This document shows positions 31,829 to 40,503 of a stretch of 40,503 nucleotides of DNA, piece by piece (within the stretch, counting starts at the first letter, position 1; every line of letters begins with the position of its first letter). Origin of the DNA: a virus; IMG/VR virus record IMGVR_UViG_3300024294_000024, positions 1-40,503 of that record. One strand, written 5' to 3'. The position numbers were made by a program, and so were the translations under genes. The notes under the pieces were generated by a model. The model searched no databases. It was not told the origin of the DNA and saw only the letters and a list, made by a program, of their open reading frames with translations.

Positions 31829-32593
31829 AGGGCATTTAAGTAGAGGTAGTGAGAAGATTAAGTTTACTATACCTGAGGGTTGGAAAGAACTAACCCTGGA
31901 GACCTATGAGAAGATTAACGACGACATGAACGCTTTGGATATCTTTTCTTTACTGTCTGGACTTGACATTCAATTAGTGAGAAAGTGTGACGCTCAAGAG
32001 GTAGAATTCTTAGTAAGCCAAATGGATGAATTATTCAACCCTAAAGACTTAGAGACTGACGTAGAATCTGTAGATAGCTTCAAGATTAATGATAGAACTT
32101 TTAACGTACCTAGTGACTTGTTAAGCATTAAAGCAGGGCAGTACTATGATATCAAGAAGATTGAAGAGATGTATAAGGATAAGCCTTTAGAAGCTGTTAG
32201 AAAGCTACTATCTTATATAATCTTAGAAGAGGGTAAAGAGTACGATTACAAAGATACCGAAGAGAAGTATAACCTGTTTAAACACCTTGACGTACAGACC
32301 GCTTTTAAAGTGCGTACTTTTTTTTTGACCAGTCATTTATTATCTATGACAGATTCAAACCGTTATTTGAAAAAGACTTCGATAGTAAAGAGGTTATCGC
32401 TGGATACGATGCGCTTAGCAAAAAGTATGGTAGTTTACTTACTGTGTTTAGCCTTGCACAAGATAAAAGTATTATTGAAGGTATTTTCGGATTTAAGGAA
32501 AGGATAACAGATTATAAGATAGGTGAGATTTTTACCTACCTAATGTTAAAACAAGAGAAGAACGACTGCGATATTAAATACCAAAAGATATGA
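31818..32593 (+). CDS. Tail assembly chaperone-like protein made by -1 frameshift
   Basis: Frame 0 from ATG 31818 codes a clean acidic protein (FTIPEGWKELTLETYEKI near the N-terminus) up to the nine-T run at 32318-32326. Past it, frame 0 gives an odd Leu/Lys-rich tail to 32507. The -1 frame gives 88 further codons (starts DQSFIIYDRFKPLFEKDFDS) and stops at 32591-32593 in ATGA overlap with the next ORF. The joined product would be 258 residues. This recalls the G/GT tail chaperones made by programmed -1 frameshifting. A missing T in the assembly would give the same picture. Confidence 0.72.
32318..32326 (+). promoter_or_regulatory. Nine-T slippery run (frameshift site)
   Basis: Codons ACT TTT TTT TTG pass through a run of nine T. 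T TTT TTT fits the X XXY YYZ pattern for -1 slippage, and the run could also allow transcriptional slippage. Reading continues as TTT GAC CAG in the new frame. Confidence 0.65.
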
Positions 32594-32754
32594 AAACTAC
32601 CAAGATTAGATTCGAAGATCAATATCATAATATTGAGATAGAAGAAAAGAAAGAAGATTTAGATATTAATGAATTCTTTGAGATGTTAATAACCTTAGCA
32701 AAAGCTGTAGGTTATCACCCTGATACTATTAATGAATGGTTAAATAATAAGTAA
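32590..32754 (+). CDS. Small acidic protein (54 aa)
   Basis: ATG 32590 overlaps the frameshifted stop (ATGA) and TAA 32752-32754 overlaps the next start by one base. The protein is acidic and helical (starts MKTTKIRFEDQYHNIEIEEK) and ends with VGYHPDTINEWLNNK. Its coupling to the -1 frame is good evidence that this frame is translated. Function unknown. Confidence 0.68.
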   Translation: MKTTKIRFEDQYHNIEIEEKKEDLDINEFFEMLITLAKAVGYHPDTINEWLNNK

Positions 32755-33248
32755 TGAACCTAAACACAATACAGAATATATTTAAAGAACTAGCTACTAA
32801 GCATAAAGCTATAAAGACGTTTTATACTGGTTTAGCTACTGAGTTTAATAGTGAGTTTAATTTAGAGTATCCTGCTTTAATTATTGACCCTGTAAGCATA
32901 ACTAAGTCAGCTAGGGAGGGTTTCTTCGTTAATAATTGGAACGTAGTTCTAGAGGTTATAGACCTTATAAACGATGAGCGTAATATGGATGACGTTAACA
33001 AGACGTTAGATACTACTCAAAGAATACTAGACCAAGTTATAAGTAGGTTTATTACTGACTTTAACGATAAGCTTTTAACGTACGATAACGAGACGTTGAG
33101 AGCTGATTGGGTTATTCAAGATAACTTTAACGTGTTACCGTTAATAGACGACACAGATAAGAATCACACAGGATGGCAAGTATCATTTACAATAACTGAG
33201 CAAGTAAGATTTTCTACTTGTTGCAATGATGACGTATTTAATGCCTAG
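32754..33248 (+). CDS. Tail terminator / neck-like protein
   Basis: 164 residues. YPALIIDPVS (39-48), FFVNNWNVVLEVIDL (57-71) and a GWQVSFTITEQV strand near the C-terminus (about 142-153) form an alpha/beta pattern like tail terminator proteins of Bacteroidota phages. A CC pair is near the end. The next gene encodes a gp10-like protein, its usual neighbour. Assignment by pattern and order. Confidence 0.58.
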   Translation: MNLNTIQNIFKELATKHKAIKTFYTGLATEFNSEFNLEYPALIIDPVSITKSAREGFFVNNWNVVLEVIDLINDERNMDDVNKTLDTTQRILDQVISRFITDFNDKLLTYDNETLRADWVIQDNFNVLPLIDDTDKNHTGWQVSFTITEQVRFSTCCNDDVFNA

Positions 33249-33702
33249 ACCATTTAGCCAAACAGTATTAAAGCTGAAGATAGTTTCTAACGACATGATA
33301 GACGATATCATAGACGATTTGAATAAGGGTAATAAAAATGCTTCAATGAGTTTAGCAAAGTCTCTTAAATCTAATGTTTTAGATACTGGTGCTAGTATAA
33401 TATCTGTAAGGTTCAAAGCTAAAAGTCATTGGCGATTTGTTGACAAGGGTAGAAAGCCAGGTAAATACGTGCCTATAGCACCACTACAAAGGTGGGCAAG
33501 AGTTAAACTAGGGTTAAGTGAGGAAGAAGCAGAAGGCGCAGCTTATGCGATTAGTAAGACTATTAAAAAGAAAGGTATAAAGCCTACTAATATATTTACT
33601 GACAATGTAAACAAGTTTAAGAAAACAGCGTTAAACGTAGTTGCTAAGTCAGGTAAACAGGATGTAGCAGCAGAAATAAGAAAAATATTAAATAGAAAAT
33701 AA
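33241..33702 (+). CDS. HK97 gp10-like tail completion protein
   Basis: 153 residues from ATG 33241. Two ATGs further up (33226, 33229) are possible but overlap more with the previous gene. WRFVDKGRKPGKYVPIAPLQ (split at the middle of the protein) and RWARVKLGL are typical of HK97 gp10-like proteins that join tail to head. The C-terminal KKKGIKPTNIFTDNVNKF is the usual ending of the family. Confidence 0.75.
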   Translation: MPRPFSQTVLKLKIVSNDMIDDIIDDLNKGNKNASMSLAKSLKSNVLDTGASIISVRFKAKSHWRFVDKGRKPGKYVPIAPLQRWARVKLGLSEEEAEGAAYAISKTIKKKGIKPTNIFTDNVNKFKKTALNVVAKSGKQDVAAEIRKILNRK

Positions 33703-34127
33703 TGAGTACAATTTTAACAAGTTCAGTAACAGCAAGTGTAACGGTAAACGGTACAACTTACAGTGCTATTAATAACGAATCTATAACATTAGCTAATGAT
33801 GAGGTAGTACACCAAGTGTTAAATGTTCCAACTTCAGAAACTACAATAGGTAATCTAGGTTTAGTAGGTCCTGCAAGTTTAAGCGACCTTAGTTATGCTT
33901 TAATCGTTAATAGAGACGGTACTAACTTTGTAAGGTTAAGGCTGTCAGATACAGGAGGAGCAACAGCAGATGTTAAGTTAAAAGCAGGTGAGTGTTTTAT
34001 CTTACATTCTAGAGACCTGAGTGTATCAGCTACAGAAGGGGCTTTTTCATCATTCTCTAGCATTGATAATATTAAGCTTCAGGCAGATACTTCGGCTTGT
34101 GATGTTGAACTTTTAATGGCGTACTAA
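33702..34127 (+). CDS. Small beta-rich tail-region protein
   Basis: 141 residues, mostly strands and Ser/Thr-rich loops (VTASVTVNGTTYSAIN, about 8-23). The start and stop codons overlap both neighbours by one base, so it is translated as part of the tail operon. Possibly a tail or head-surface structural protein. It lacks Cys except two (C98 and C133) and has no enzyme motif. Confidence 0.62.
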   Translation: MSTILTSSVTASVTVNGTTYSAINNESITLANDEVVHQVLNVPTSETTIGNLGLVGPASLSDLSYALIVNRDGTNFVRLRLSDTGGATADVKLKAGECFILHSRDLSVSATEGAFSSFSSIDNIKLQADTSACDVELLMAY

Positions 34128-35650
34128 TGGCTTTAACAGTAACAAATAGACCAGATACATATAGTGCGGCTTATTTACCTGTTGAATACGTTTTAACGTC
34201 TGACTTATCGCCTAATAGTATTAGTGGTGAGATTAATTCTTTTGCAACACTTAGAGGTACTTCGTTTAGCGGTAGTGATATTCTAGTAAATACTAGCACA
34301 CAGCCTTTACCTTTGGTAGTGGGTGATTATGTATTAATGGATAACGCAGGAGTTTACAACGGTGTACATAGAGTAAGTTCTATTGTTTCGGGTACTGAGG
34401 GCGTAAATGTTCAGGAGTTCTATATAGATACACCAGTAAGTACTGAAGAGATAACAGTACCGTTCTTAAACGATGTTATTAAATTAGCTGTAGACGTTAG
34501 AAAGCATTACAACAACTATTCAGCTGTTTTAGATGTTTACATAGGTGGTAGCTTTACAGTTAGGTTAAGAAAGAAGAGATACGTAAACAATGAATATATA
34601 TTTGATTTAAGCTCTATTATCCAAGAGTATTTAGGTAGTGACTTACTTACTTTGGATACATCTACTACTAGTACATCTATAGACTTAAGTAAAGAGGTTT
34701 ACGTACAGTATGCAGAAGAGTACGACACTATATCAAATTCATTACCTACGTTAACTATACAAGACTTTGTAGATGATTCAGCGAACACTTTTACAGCTGT
34801 TAACTCTACTGTTCCTTATGTATGGATGACAGACTTTAGTATAAGTTCTGTAAACTACGACTTAAGCGACTACTATAAGGCAGATGCTTTATTTTCTGCG
34901 GGTTCAGCTTATAACTGGCTTACTACTTCTACAGATATTAGAATAGGTAGTAACGATTCATATCAACTAAGCTTTATTAACGGGACAGAAACTTACAACG
35001 GTTCACTTAATCCTGTAGCAGTTGACTTAGATTTAGTGTTAAATAAATACGACAGTTCTAACACTTTACTAGGTACTGACATTATTGTTATTGATAATGA
35101 TTCTACGACTAATTTAGAGGGCGTTTATAACGTGCCTGTTGGTACTTCTAACTTATCAGCTTACTTGACTAGTGATGTCGTTAAATATGAAGTAAGAGCA
35201 AGGATAGACGGTTTTGTTTTAGCTAACTATAAGACGTTTATAATTGAAAACGATTGCACAAAGATTCAAAGACGTTTCGAGTGGGTTAATAAACTTGGTG
35301 GCTTAGATGCTTTTACTTTCACAGGTAAAGAGGTAAGAGACATAGACATAGAAAAAGAAACTTTTAAGAGAGTTATAGGAGCTAGTAGGAGTATTCCAGA
35401 GCGGTCGGTAACTACTTTCGGAGTGCAGACTAAAGATGTTTATACTGTTAATAGCGGTATAGTATCTAAGGTTGAAAAAGAATGGTTAATCAGTTTGTTA
35501 GAGTCTCCTGAGGTTTACTTAGTAGTTGACGGGTATAGGCTACCTGTACAAGTTAATTCTACTTTCGGTTTTGAGAAACTAGGCGAAGATAGTTACAATG
35601 TTACTATGGAGTACGAACTAGCATTTGAGAAAATAATACAACGTAATTAA
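34127..35650 (+). CDS. Large tail structural protein (507 aa), possible distal tail/baseplate part
   Basis: Beta-rich throughout. The C-terminal part (about 385-507) has a KLGGLDAFTFTGKEVRDI segment (about 391-408) and ends TMEYELAFEKIIQRN, a region conserved in Bacteroidota phage tail proteins. Its gene lies between the gp10-like region and the tape measure. In classic siphophages distal tail genes come after the tape measure, so either the order is different here or this is another tail part. The stop overlaps the next start by one base. Confidence 0.65.
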   Translation: MALTVTNRPDTYSAAYLPVEYVLTSDLSPNSISGEINSFATLRGTSFSGSDILVNTSTQPLPLVVGDYVLMDNAGVYNGVHRVSSIVSGTEGVNVQEFYIDTPVSTEEITVPFLNDVIKLAVDVRKHYNNYSAVLDVYIGGSFTVRLRKKRYVNNEYIFDLSSIIQEYLGSDLLTLDTSTTSTSIDLSKEVYVQYAEEYDTISNSLPTLTIQDFVDDSANTFTAVNSTVPYVWMTDFSISSVNYDLSDYYKADALFSAGSAYNWLTTSTDIRIGSNDSYQLSFINGTETYNGSLNPVAVDLDLVLNKYDSSNTLLGTDIIVIDNDSTTNLEGVYNVPVGTSNLSAYLTSDVVKYEVRARIDGFVLANYKTFIIENDCTKIQRRFEWVNKLGGLDAFTFTGKEVRDIDIEKETFKRVIGASRSIPERSVTTFGVQTKDVYTVNSGIVSKVEKEWLISLLESPEVYLVVDGYRLPVQVNSTFGFEKLGEDSYNVTMEYELAFEKIIQRN

Positions 35651-37668
35651 TGGCGACACCTTTAAACATATACAACTTAGATAAGTTTAACCCTTACGAC
35701 TTTTTTATTCCGTTAACGTTTAGTATTAATGACTTTAGAGACATTAGCACAAGAAACGGTACATTCAGTAAGACTGTTAAAATACCAGGTACTAAAAAGA
35801 ATGACTCTTTATTAGGTCATAGCTTTGATATAACTGCGGAGGGTTTCTTTGATAGGAATAAAAGAGTACCTGCGATAATAGAAAAGGATGGTATTAAGTA
35901 TTTAGATGGTTCTATGCAGCTTAAAAGCGTAGACATAACAGACGGTAAAAGTCATGTTTACAACATCATACTATACTCTAGTCTATCCGATTGGGGTGCT
36001 TTGATTAAGGATAAAAATATACAGGACTTAGATTATGATACTTTTACCTATAATGCTGCTAATATTGAAAATAGTTGGTCTTATAATGGACGTGATAATG
36101 GTTATACTTTCCCTCTTATTAATTATGGTGAGTTTACTACCTATCCTACCTATGATACTACTAATTTAGTAGTAGAAGACTTTTTACCATCTGTTTTTGT
36201 TTATGATGTTTGTAGAAAGATATTTAACGATATAGGTTACCAACTTAAACCTGGTTTCTTTAATCGTCAGGAGTTTAGAGATTTAATAATGCCATCGGTA
36301 CTTACTGACTTAACCGCATCTAAAGAGTTTTTAAATGATAACAGAATAAGAGCTATAGTAGGTAATACTTCATCCGTAGTACTTAGTACTCAAATAGGTA
36401 AATTTAACCTTTATACTGGCTTAGAAGACCCATTTAGTAATTGGAGTAACTTTTACTATGTAGTACCTTTCCCTAATGGCAGTTTTAGCGGTAATGCTAC
36501 TATAGAGGTTACTAACTTACAATTCTTGTCTGATAATGATGTAACTTTTAAGATTAGTGAATACCAAGACTTAGTGACCTTTAACAGGGTTATTGATGAA
36601 CAGACTATAACAGTTAAAAAGAACTCGCAAGAAGTAGCAACATTTGAATTGTCATTTAACAACGAACAGTTAACAGATGGTTATTTAATTCTTATAGAAT
36701 GGACGTCTAGTAATAGTGGTACTTCCTTACAAGTGCTACCTAATGGCTTACAGTTCAATATAACGCCTATATCTGCACCTTTAGCAGATGGTTCTGAAAT
36801 ATCTATTAAGGACTTTGTTTACGACATAGACCAATCTAATTTTATTAAATCACTAGTTCAACAGTTTAACTTAGTTCACTTGACAGATGAAAGAGCTAAA
36901 ACGGTAGAGTTTCTACATAGGGATGACTTTTATTTAGGTATTGAAGAAGCAGAAGACTGGACAGAGAAGCTAGACGTTAGTAAAAGACAATCTATTGAGC
37001 AGATAGACGAAAGGTTAAATAGAAGGTTAGACTTTAAGTATAAAGAAGATGATAAAGACATCTTACTAACTACCTTTAAAGACACTTGGTCAACTACATT
37101 AACAGATGATTCTGAAGAATTGTTAAACGAATTTTTAAAAGATGAAAAAACAATCGCAAATCTTCCTTTCGCTGGAAGTGTGGGAAGTGGTACTATTATC
37201 CAAAAGACAGGTGGAAGTTTATATTTGCCTCAATTAGTTAACTACTTTAGGACTCCAGATGACTCTATAGACCTACAACCTAGAATGTTAATTTACGAGG
37301 GTTTAAAAAGTGGTATATGGACATTCGAGAGTAGTGTTAAAAATAACTTCCCATCTAGCTACTTTATCAAAAAGTCTAGCGGTCAATTTGATGTGTCTTT
37401 AAGTTTTAAGAGTCTTAACGAAGTAGATAGGTCAATACAAGATAATGACAAAGGGTTAAAAGATAGGTTCTATAATGAGCAAATAAGACAGTTTAACGAG
37501 TCTAGGTTATATACTTGTTATCTAAGGTTAACAGGTGTTGATATTGTTAATTTAAACTTTAGAAAACCTAAGCTAATTAACGGAGTTTATTACTATCTTA
37601 ATAAAGTAGAAGATTACAAGGCAGGAGTATACGAATCAGTTAAATGTGAACTAATACAAATAGTGTAA
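35650..37668 (+). CDS. Large tail structural protein (672 aa, complete copy)
   Basis: The complete version of the protein truncated at 7-1377. The N-terminus (about 1-130) has FIPLTFSINDFRDISTRNGT and KIPGTKKNDSLLGHSFDI, a module widespread in Bacteroidota phage tails. It is followed by a long beta-rich body and an acidic helix-rich stretch (about 360-470). Two differences from the truncated copy are clustered near 340-390 bases from the end (for example IWTFESSVK for EWTFEGVRE). By position it is a tail-tip or baseplate-like component. The tape measure gene starts two bases after the stop. Confidence 0.72.
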   Translation: MATPLNIYNLDKFNPYDFFIPLTFSINDFRDISTRNGTFSKTVKIPGTKKNDSLLGHSFDITAEGFFDRNKRVPAIIEKDGIKYLDGSMQLKSVDITDGKSHVYNIILYSSLSDWGALIKDKNIQDLDYDTFTYNAANIENSWSYNGRDNGYTFPLINYGEFTTYPTYDTTNLVVEDFLPSVFVYDVCRKIFNDIGYQLKPGFFNRQEFRDLIMPSVLTDLTASKEFLNDNRIRAIVGNTSSVVLSTQIGKFNLYTGLEDPFSNWSNFYYVVPFPNGSFSGNATIEVTNLQFLSDNDVTFKISEYQDLVTFNRVIDEQTITVKKNSQEVATFELSFNNEQLTDGYLILIEWTSSNSGTSLQVLPNGLQFNITPISAPLADGSEISIKDFVYDIDQSNFIKSLVQQFNLVHLTDERAKTVEFLHRDDFYLGIEEAEDWTEKLDVSKRQSIEQIDERLNRRLDFKYKEDDKDILLTTFKDTWSTTLTDDSEELLNEFLKDEKTIANLPFAGSVGSGTIIQKTGGSLYLPQLVNYFRTPDDSIDLQPRMLIYEGLKSGIWTFESSVKNNFPSSYFIKKSSGQFDVSLSFKSLNEVDRSIQDNDKGLKDRFYNEQIRQFNESRLYTCYLRLTGVDIVNLNFRKPKLINGVYYYLNKVEDYKAGVYESVKCELIQIV

Positions 37669-40503
37669 AAATGGCAAAAGAAGAAGTATTTTTTGGAATA
37701 AACATAGATACGGGGGAAGCGATAAAAGACTTTGGTACTCTTAAAAAACGAACAAAAGAGTTAAAAAAAGAATTAGACGGTACTAAAGTAGGCACTAAGA
37801 GGTTTAAAGAACTACAGACGGAGATAACTAAGAACCAAGGCACTATAAGACGTTTTAACCGTGAGTTAAGAGAAACTAAATCTTTAGCTACTAGAGTAGG
37901 ACAAGGTGTTACTACAGCGTTTAAAAGAGTAGGCGTAGCTATGGCTGGAGCTTTTGCGGTAAGCGGTATCTTTCAAGTCGTTAAAAATGGTATTAAAACT
38001 TTCGCAGATTTCGAACAGAAAATAGCTGATGTAGGAGCAGTATCAGGAGCAACAGCGACAGAACTTAAAGAACTTGAGTTATCCGCTAGAGGTTTAGGTA
38101 AAAGCTCTATATTCACAGCTGAACAAGTAGCTGGACTACAGTTAGAATTAGCTAAGTTAGGTTTTACTACAGATGAGATTATAAGTGCTTCTGGAGGTAT
38201 ATTAGACTTATCTACAGCTTTCAGAATAGATTTATCACAAGCAGCTTCTGTCACAGCATCAACTCTAAGAGCTTTTGGGTTAACAGCTGATGATACTACA
38301 AATTTAACTGACTTAATGGCTGATGCGTTCTCTAGCACAGCTTTAGACATAGATAAATTCCAAGAATCAGTAAAACTAGTAGCTCCAGCTGCTAAATTAA
38401 CTGGTGTAGCTGTTGAAGAAGTATCTGCTTTGCTTGGTGTTTTAGCTAATAACGGACTTAGCGGTTCAGTTGCTGGTACTCAGTTAAATAGAGTATTTAT
38501 TGAACTTAATAAAAAAGGGCTTACACTTGAAGAAGCTATGATTAGGGTTAACAATGCTACCGACCCTTTTGCTGAGTCTTTAGCGTTAGTTGGAGATAGA
38601 GGTGGTAAAGCTTTAGCTATTTTCTCTACTCAACAAGAATCTTTAAAAGCTTTAAGAAAAGACTTTGCTAATGTAACAGGAGAAGCCAGTAAGCTAGCTA
38701 AAGCCTCTGGAGACACTTTAATTGGTGCTACTAAAAGACTACAATCAGCTTGGGACGAGTTTGTTTTAAGCTTATCTGAGACTGATTCCTTTATGGCTAG
38801 GATAACTAGAGGAGCAGTAGAATTAGGTACTTCGTTTTTAGAACTTATCACTGATTCAGAAGAATTAAGTGAATCAATGGAAAAGCAAAGGATAGAGCTT
38901 AACGTTTTAATATCTAGGATTACTGACGCTAATATTAAAGAAGAGGATAGAATAGATCTTATACAGCAACTAAACAAAGAGTACCCTGAGTTTTTAGGCA
39001 ACTTAAACGCTGAAACAGCTACTAACGAAGAGTTAGCTATGAGATTAGGTGAAGTTAACCAAGAGATGATTAATAAAATTGCTCTTCAGTTACAAGATGA
39101 AAAATTACAAGAGAAACTTAAAAAAGCAGCTAAATTACAAAATGAGATATTTGAAGAAGAAGGTAAAATTAGAGCTAGAATCATAGAACTTAATGAAGAC
39201 TATAATTTAGGGATAGCTACAACTGGAACCTCTTTTGAGAGGATGGCAAGCGCTGCTAAATCAGCTTTAGATGCTCAGACTATAATCACTGATAACTTCA
39301 AAACTGGTTTACCTACAGTAAATTCCCAAGGTAGAGCTAATGACAAATTAAGTAACTCGTTAATGTTCTTAAAAGATATTCAAGAAGACTATAACGAAGC
39401 ACAACAAGAAGCAATTGACCTTCAAACGCAAAGACAAAGACTTGTTGAGTCTTTATTCGGTGGTGAAGACCCTAATGCACAAGCTGACCCTACTACTCCT
39501 GACGTAAGTACTACGGGGGATTCAAAAGCTACTAAGAAAACAGCAGAAGAGTTAGAAAAACAAAGGAAGCTTTACTTTGATCACGAAAGACTTAAGATAA
39601 TGGTCTTAATGGATGGTGAAGAAAGAGAATTAGCTTTGATTGATCTTAAATACGAAAAAGAAAAGCAGAAACTCACAGAAGCTGGTCTAACAGAAGCCCA
39701 AATATTAGAAGCTAATGAGAGAGATAAGGAAGCTATAAGGCAGAAATATAGAGAGAAAGAAGAAAAAGCAGAAGATAAAAAACAAAGAGACCTTAAAAAG
39801 CTTAGAGATGCTGAAGCGAAATATGATAAAGAACAATTAAAAAAGAAAAAAGCGGACGCAGAGAAAGAAGCGGAAATTAATAACTCTAGATTTGATTCTG
39901 CGGCTAGTTTAGTTAATTCTACAATAGCTTTACTAGATAGAGATGAAAAGTCTAGAAAAAAGAACGGTAAACTCATAAAAGCTCTAGCTATTGCAGAGAT
40001 TGCCATTAACACACAAAAAGCTTTAATGAATGTAGAAGTTAACGAGAAATCGCCTTTATTTTTACCTAACTTATTTACGGGAGGTTTAGCTGGTTTAACT
40101 ATTGGTACTGTTCAAAAAATAGCTATAGCAGCACAAGGTATAGCAAGTGCAGGAATTGTTGCTAGCCAAAAGTTCGCTAAAGGTGGTATCTTAAGCGGTC
40201 CAAGTCATGCACAAGGCGGTATTAAAACTAATCTAGGCGAGTTAGAAGGTGGTGAAGCTGTTATTAATAAAAAGTCTACTGCTATGTTTGGCGGTGCTTT
40301 ATCTGCTATAAATGAAGCAGGAGGAGGTAAGAAGTTCGCTAAAGGTGGAGTTTTAGGAGTGCCTTCGACAGTTAATACACCAGACACAACAAATAGCCAA
40401 GTACTAAGAGCAATTAACAATATTAATATTAAACCTACAGTAAGTGTGGTAGAGATTAACGACGCACAAACTAGAATATCGGAAATTCAAAACAATTCAA
40501 CAT
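36292..40503. repeat. Terminal repeat, copy B (partner at 1-4211)
   Basis: Diverged second copy of the left end of the window. Its last 127 bases match the left copy exactly up to the final base, which would be the first base of the tape measure's last sense codon (TTA). Confidence 0.85.
37671..40503 (+). CDS. Tail tape measure protein (copy B), cut by the window end before its stop
   Basis: This is the second version of the tape measure gene, 2833 bases long with no stop. By alignment it lacks only the rest of the last Leu codon and the TAA. The N-terminal third and the C-terminal 200 residues are close to copy A. The part from about residue 600 to 770 differs much more, for example FDSAASLVNSTIALLDRDEK against VALESTQQLIGSSISLLARD. 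Overall length is equal to copy A, as expected if tail length is kept the same in both strains. Confidence 0.9.
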   Translation, partial: MAKEEVFFGINIDTGEAIKDFGTLKKRTKELKKELDGTKVGTKRFKELQTEITKNQGTIRRFNRELRETKSLATRVGQGVTTAFKRVGVAMAGAFAVSGIFQVVKNGIKTFADFEQKIADVGAVSGATATELKELELSARGLGKSSIFTAEQVAGLQLELAKLGFTTDEIISASGGILDLSTAFRIDLSQAASVTASTLRAFGLTADDTTNLTDLMADAFSSTALDIDKFQESVKLVAPAAKLTGVAVEEVSALLGVLANNGLSGSVAGTQLNRVFIELNKKGLTLEEAMIRVNNATDPFAESLALVGDRGGKALAIFSTQQESLKALRKDFANVTGEASKLAKASGDTLIGATKRLQSAWDEFVLSLSETDSFMARITRGAVELGTSFLELITDSEELSESMEKQRIELNVLISRITDANIKEEDRIDLIQQLNKEYPEFLGNLNAETATNEELAMRLGEVNQEMINKIALQLQDEKLQEKLKKAAKLQNEIFEEEGKIRARIIELNEDYNLGIATTGTSFERMASAAKSALDAQTIITDNFKTGLPTVNSQGRANDKLSNSLMFLKDIQEDYNEAQQEAIDLQTQRQRLVESLFGGEDPNAQADPTTPDVSTTGDSKATKKTAEELEKQRKLYFDHERLKIMVLMDGEERELALIDLKYEKEKQKLTEAGLTEAQILEANERDKEAIRQKYREKEEKAEDKKQRDLKKLRDAEAKYDKEQLKKKKADAEKEAEINNSRFDSAASLVNSTIALLDRDEKSRKKNGKLIKALAIAEIAINTQKALMNVEVNEKSPLFLPNLFTGGLAGLTIGTVQKIAIAAQGIASAGIVASQKFAKGGILSGPSHAQGGIKTNLGELEGGEAVINKKSTAMFGGALSAINEAGGGKKFAKGGVLGVPSTVNTPDTTNSQVLRAINNINIKPTVSVVEINDAQTRISEIQNNST

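Noticed and set aside
32328-32507. Frame 0 extension of the tail chaperone after the T run
   Set aside because: Its composition (Leu/Lys-rich, basic) is unlike the first part, and the overlapping -1 frame is better coding sequence and is coupled to the next gene. It may still be made as the short, unshifted product.
35650-40503. True tandem duplication of the tail and tape measure genes
   Set aside because: A phage needs one tape measure length, the left copy is cut inside a gene with a false stop at base 4, and the match ends after exactly 127 bases. Strain mixing in assembly explains all of this.

Overview
This window is most of the genome of a tailed, non-contractile (siphovirus-like) phage that very probably infects a member of the Bacteroidota, most likely a flavobacterium. 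The reasons are AT-rich DNA with dense, single-strand coding; A-rich leaders without clear Shine-Dalgarno sites; promoter boxes of the TAnnTTTG type; and Bacteroidota-phage families (GH108 endolysin, SH3-like DUF2693-type protein, DUF6712-like connector, Bacteroidota-type portal, capsid and tape measure proteins). All supported genes are on the + strand. I see no integrase, repressor, tRNA or CRISPR array, so nothing points to lysogeny.

The two ends carry the same genes. Positions 1-4211 (end of a tail protein plus the tape measure gene) reappear, clearly diverged, at 36292-40503. The last 127 bases (40377-40503) match 4085-4211 exactly, immediately after a mismatch. This looks like a circular genome of about 36.29 kb whose tail region was assembled twice from two co-existing strains, not a real 4.2 kb duplication. 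Read as a circle, the gene order is: packaging (small and large terminase, 28.0-29.9 kb); a small promoter-led operon ending in a GIY-YIG nuclease (30.0-30.8); a 666-bp non-coding island with iteron-like repeats (30.8-31.4); tail assembly (31.4 kb to the end, equivalent to 1-4.2 kb), including a probable -1 frameshifted tail chaperone; protease/scaffold, major capsid and probable tail tube (4.2-7.1); a second repeat-bearing non-coding island (7.1-7.4); portal, fibres, connector and adhesin-like proteins (7.4-15.4); lysis (15.4-16.1); and recombination, replication and DNA modification (16.2-27.9).

The replication block holds an ERF-type annealing protein, a YqaJ-like exonuclease, a small SSB-like protein, a replisome organiser, a RecA/DnaB-fold helicase, a calcineurin-like phosphoesterase, an HNH homing endonuclease, a RusA-like resolvase, a MazG-DnaA domain IV fusion and a C5 cytosine methyltransferase. 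Short operons there start from four copies of a shared promoter-leader cassette (near 16.2, 23.2, 26.4 and 30.0 kb), three of them directly after or close to a hairpin terminator.

The least ordinary parts are: the DPPY adenine/cytosine methyltransferase gene, bounded by GTTAGGC / GCCTAAC boxes and large imperfect palindromes like an integron gene cassette; the MazG-DnaA fusion; the T-run frameshift in the tail chaperone; a CUB-like domain inserted in a fibre protein; a candidate pseudoknotted RNA upstream of the HNH gene; two exported proteins in the early region; and two related non-coding repeat islands ahead of the portal and tail operons.
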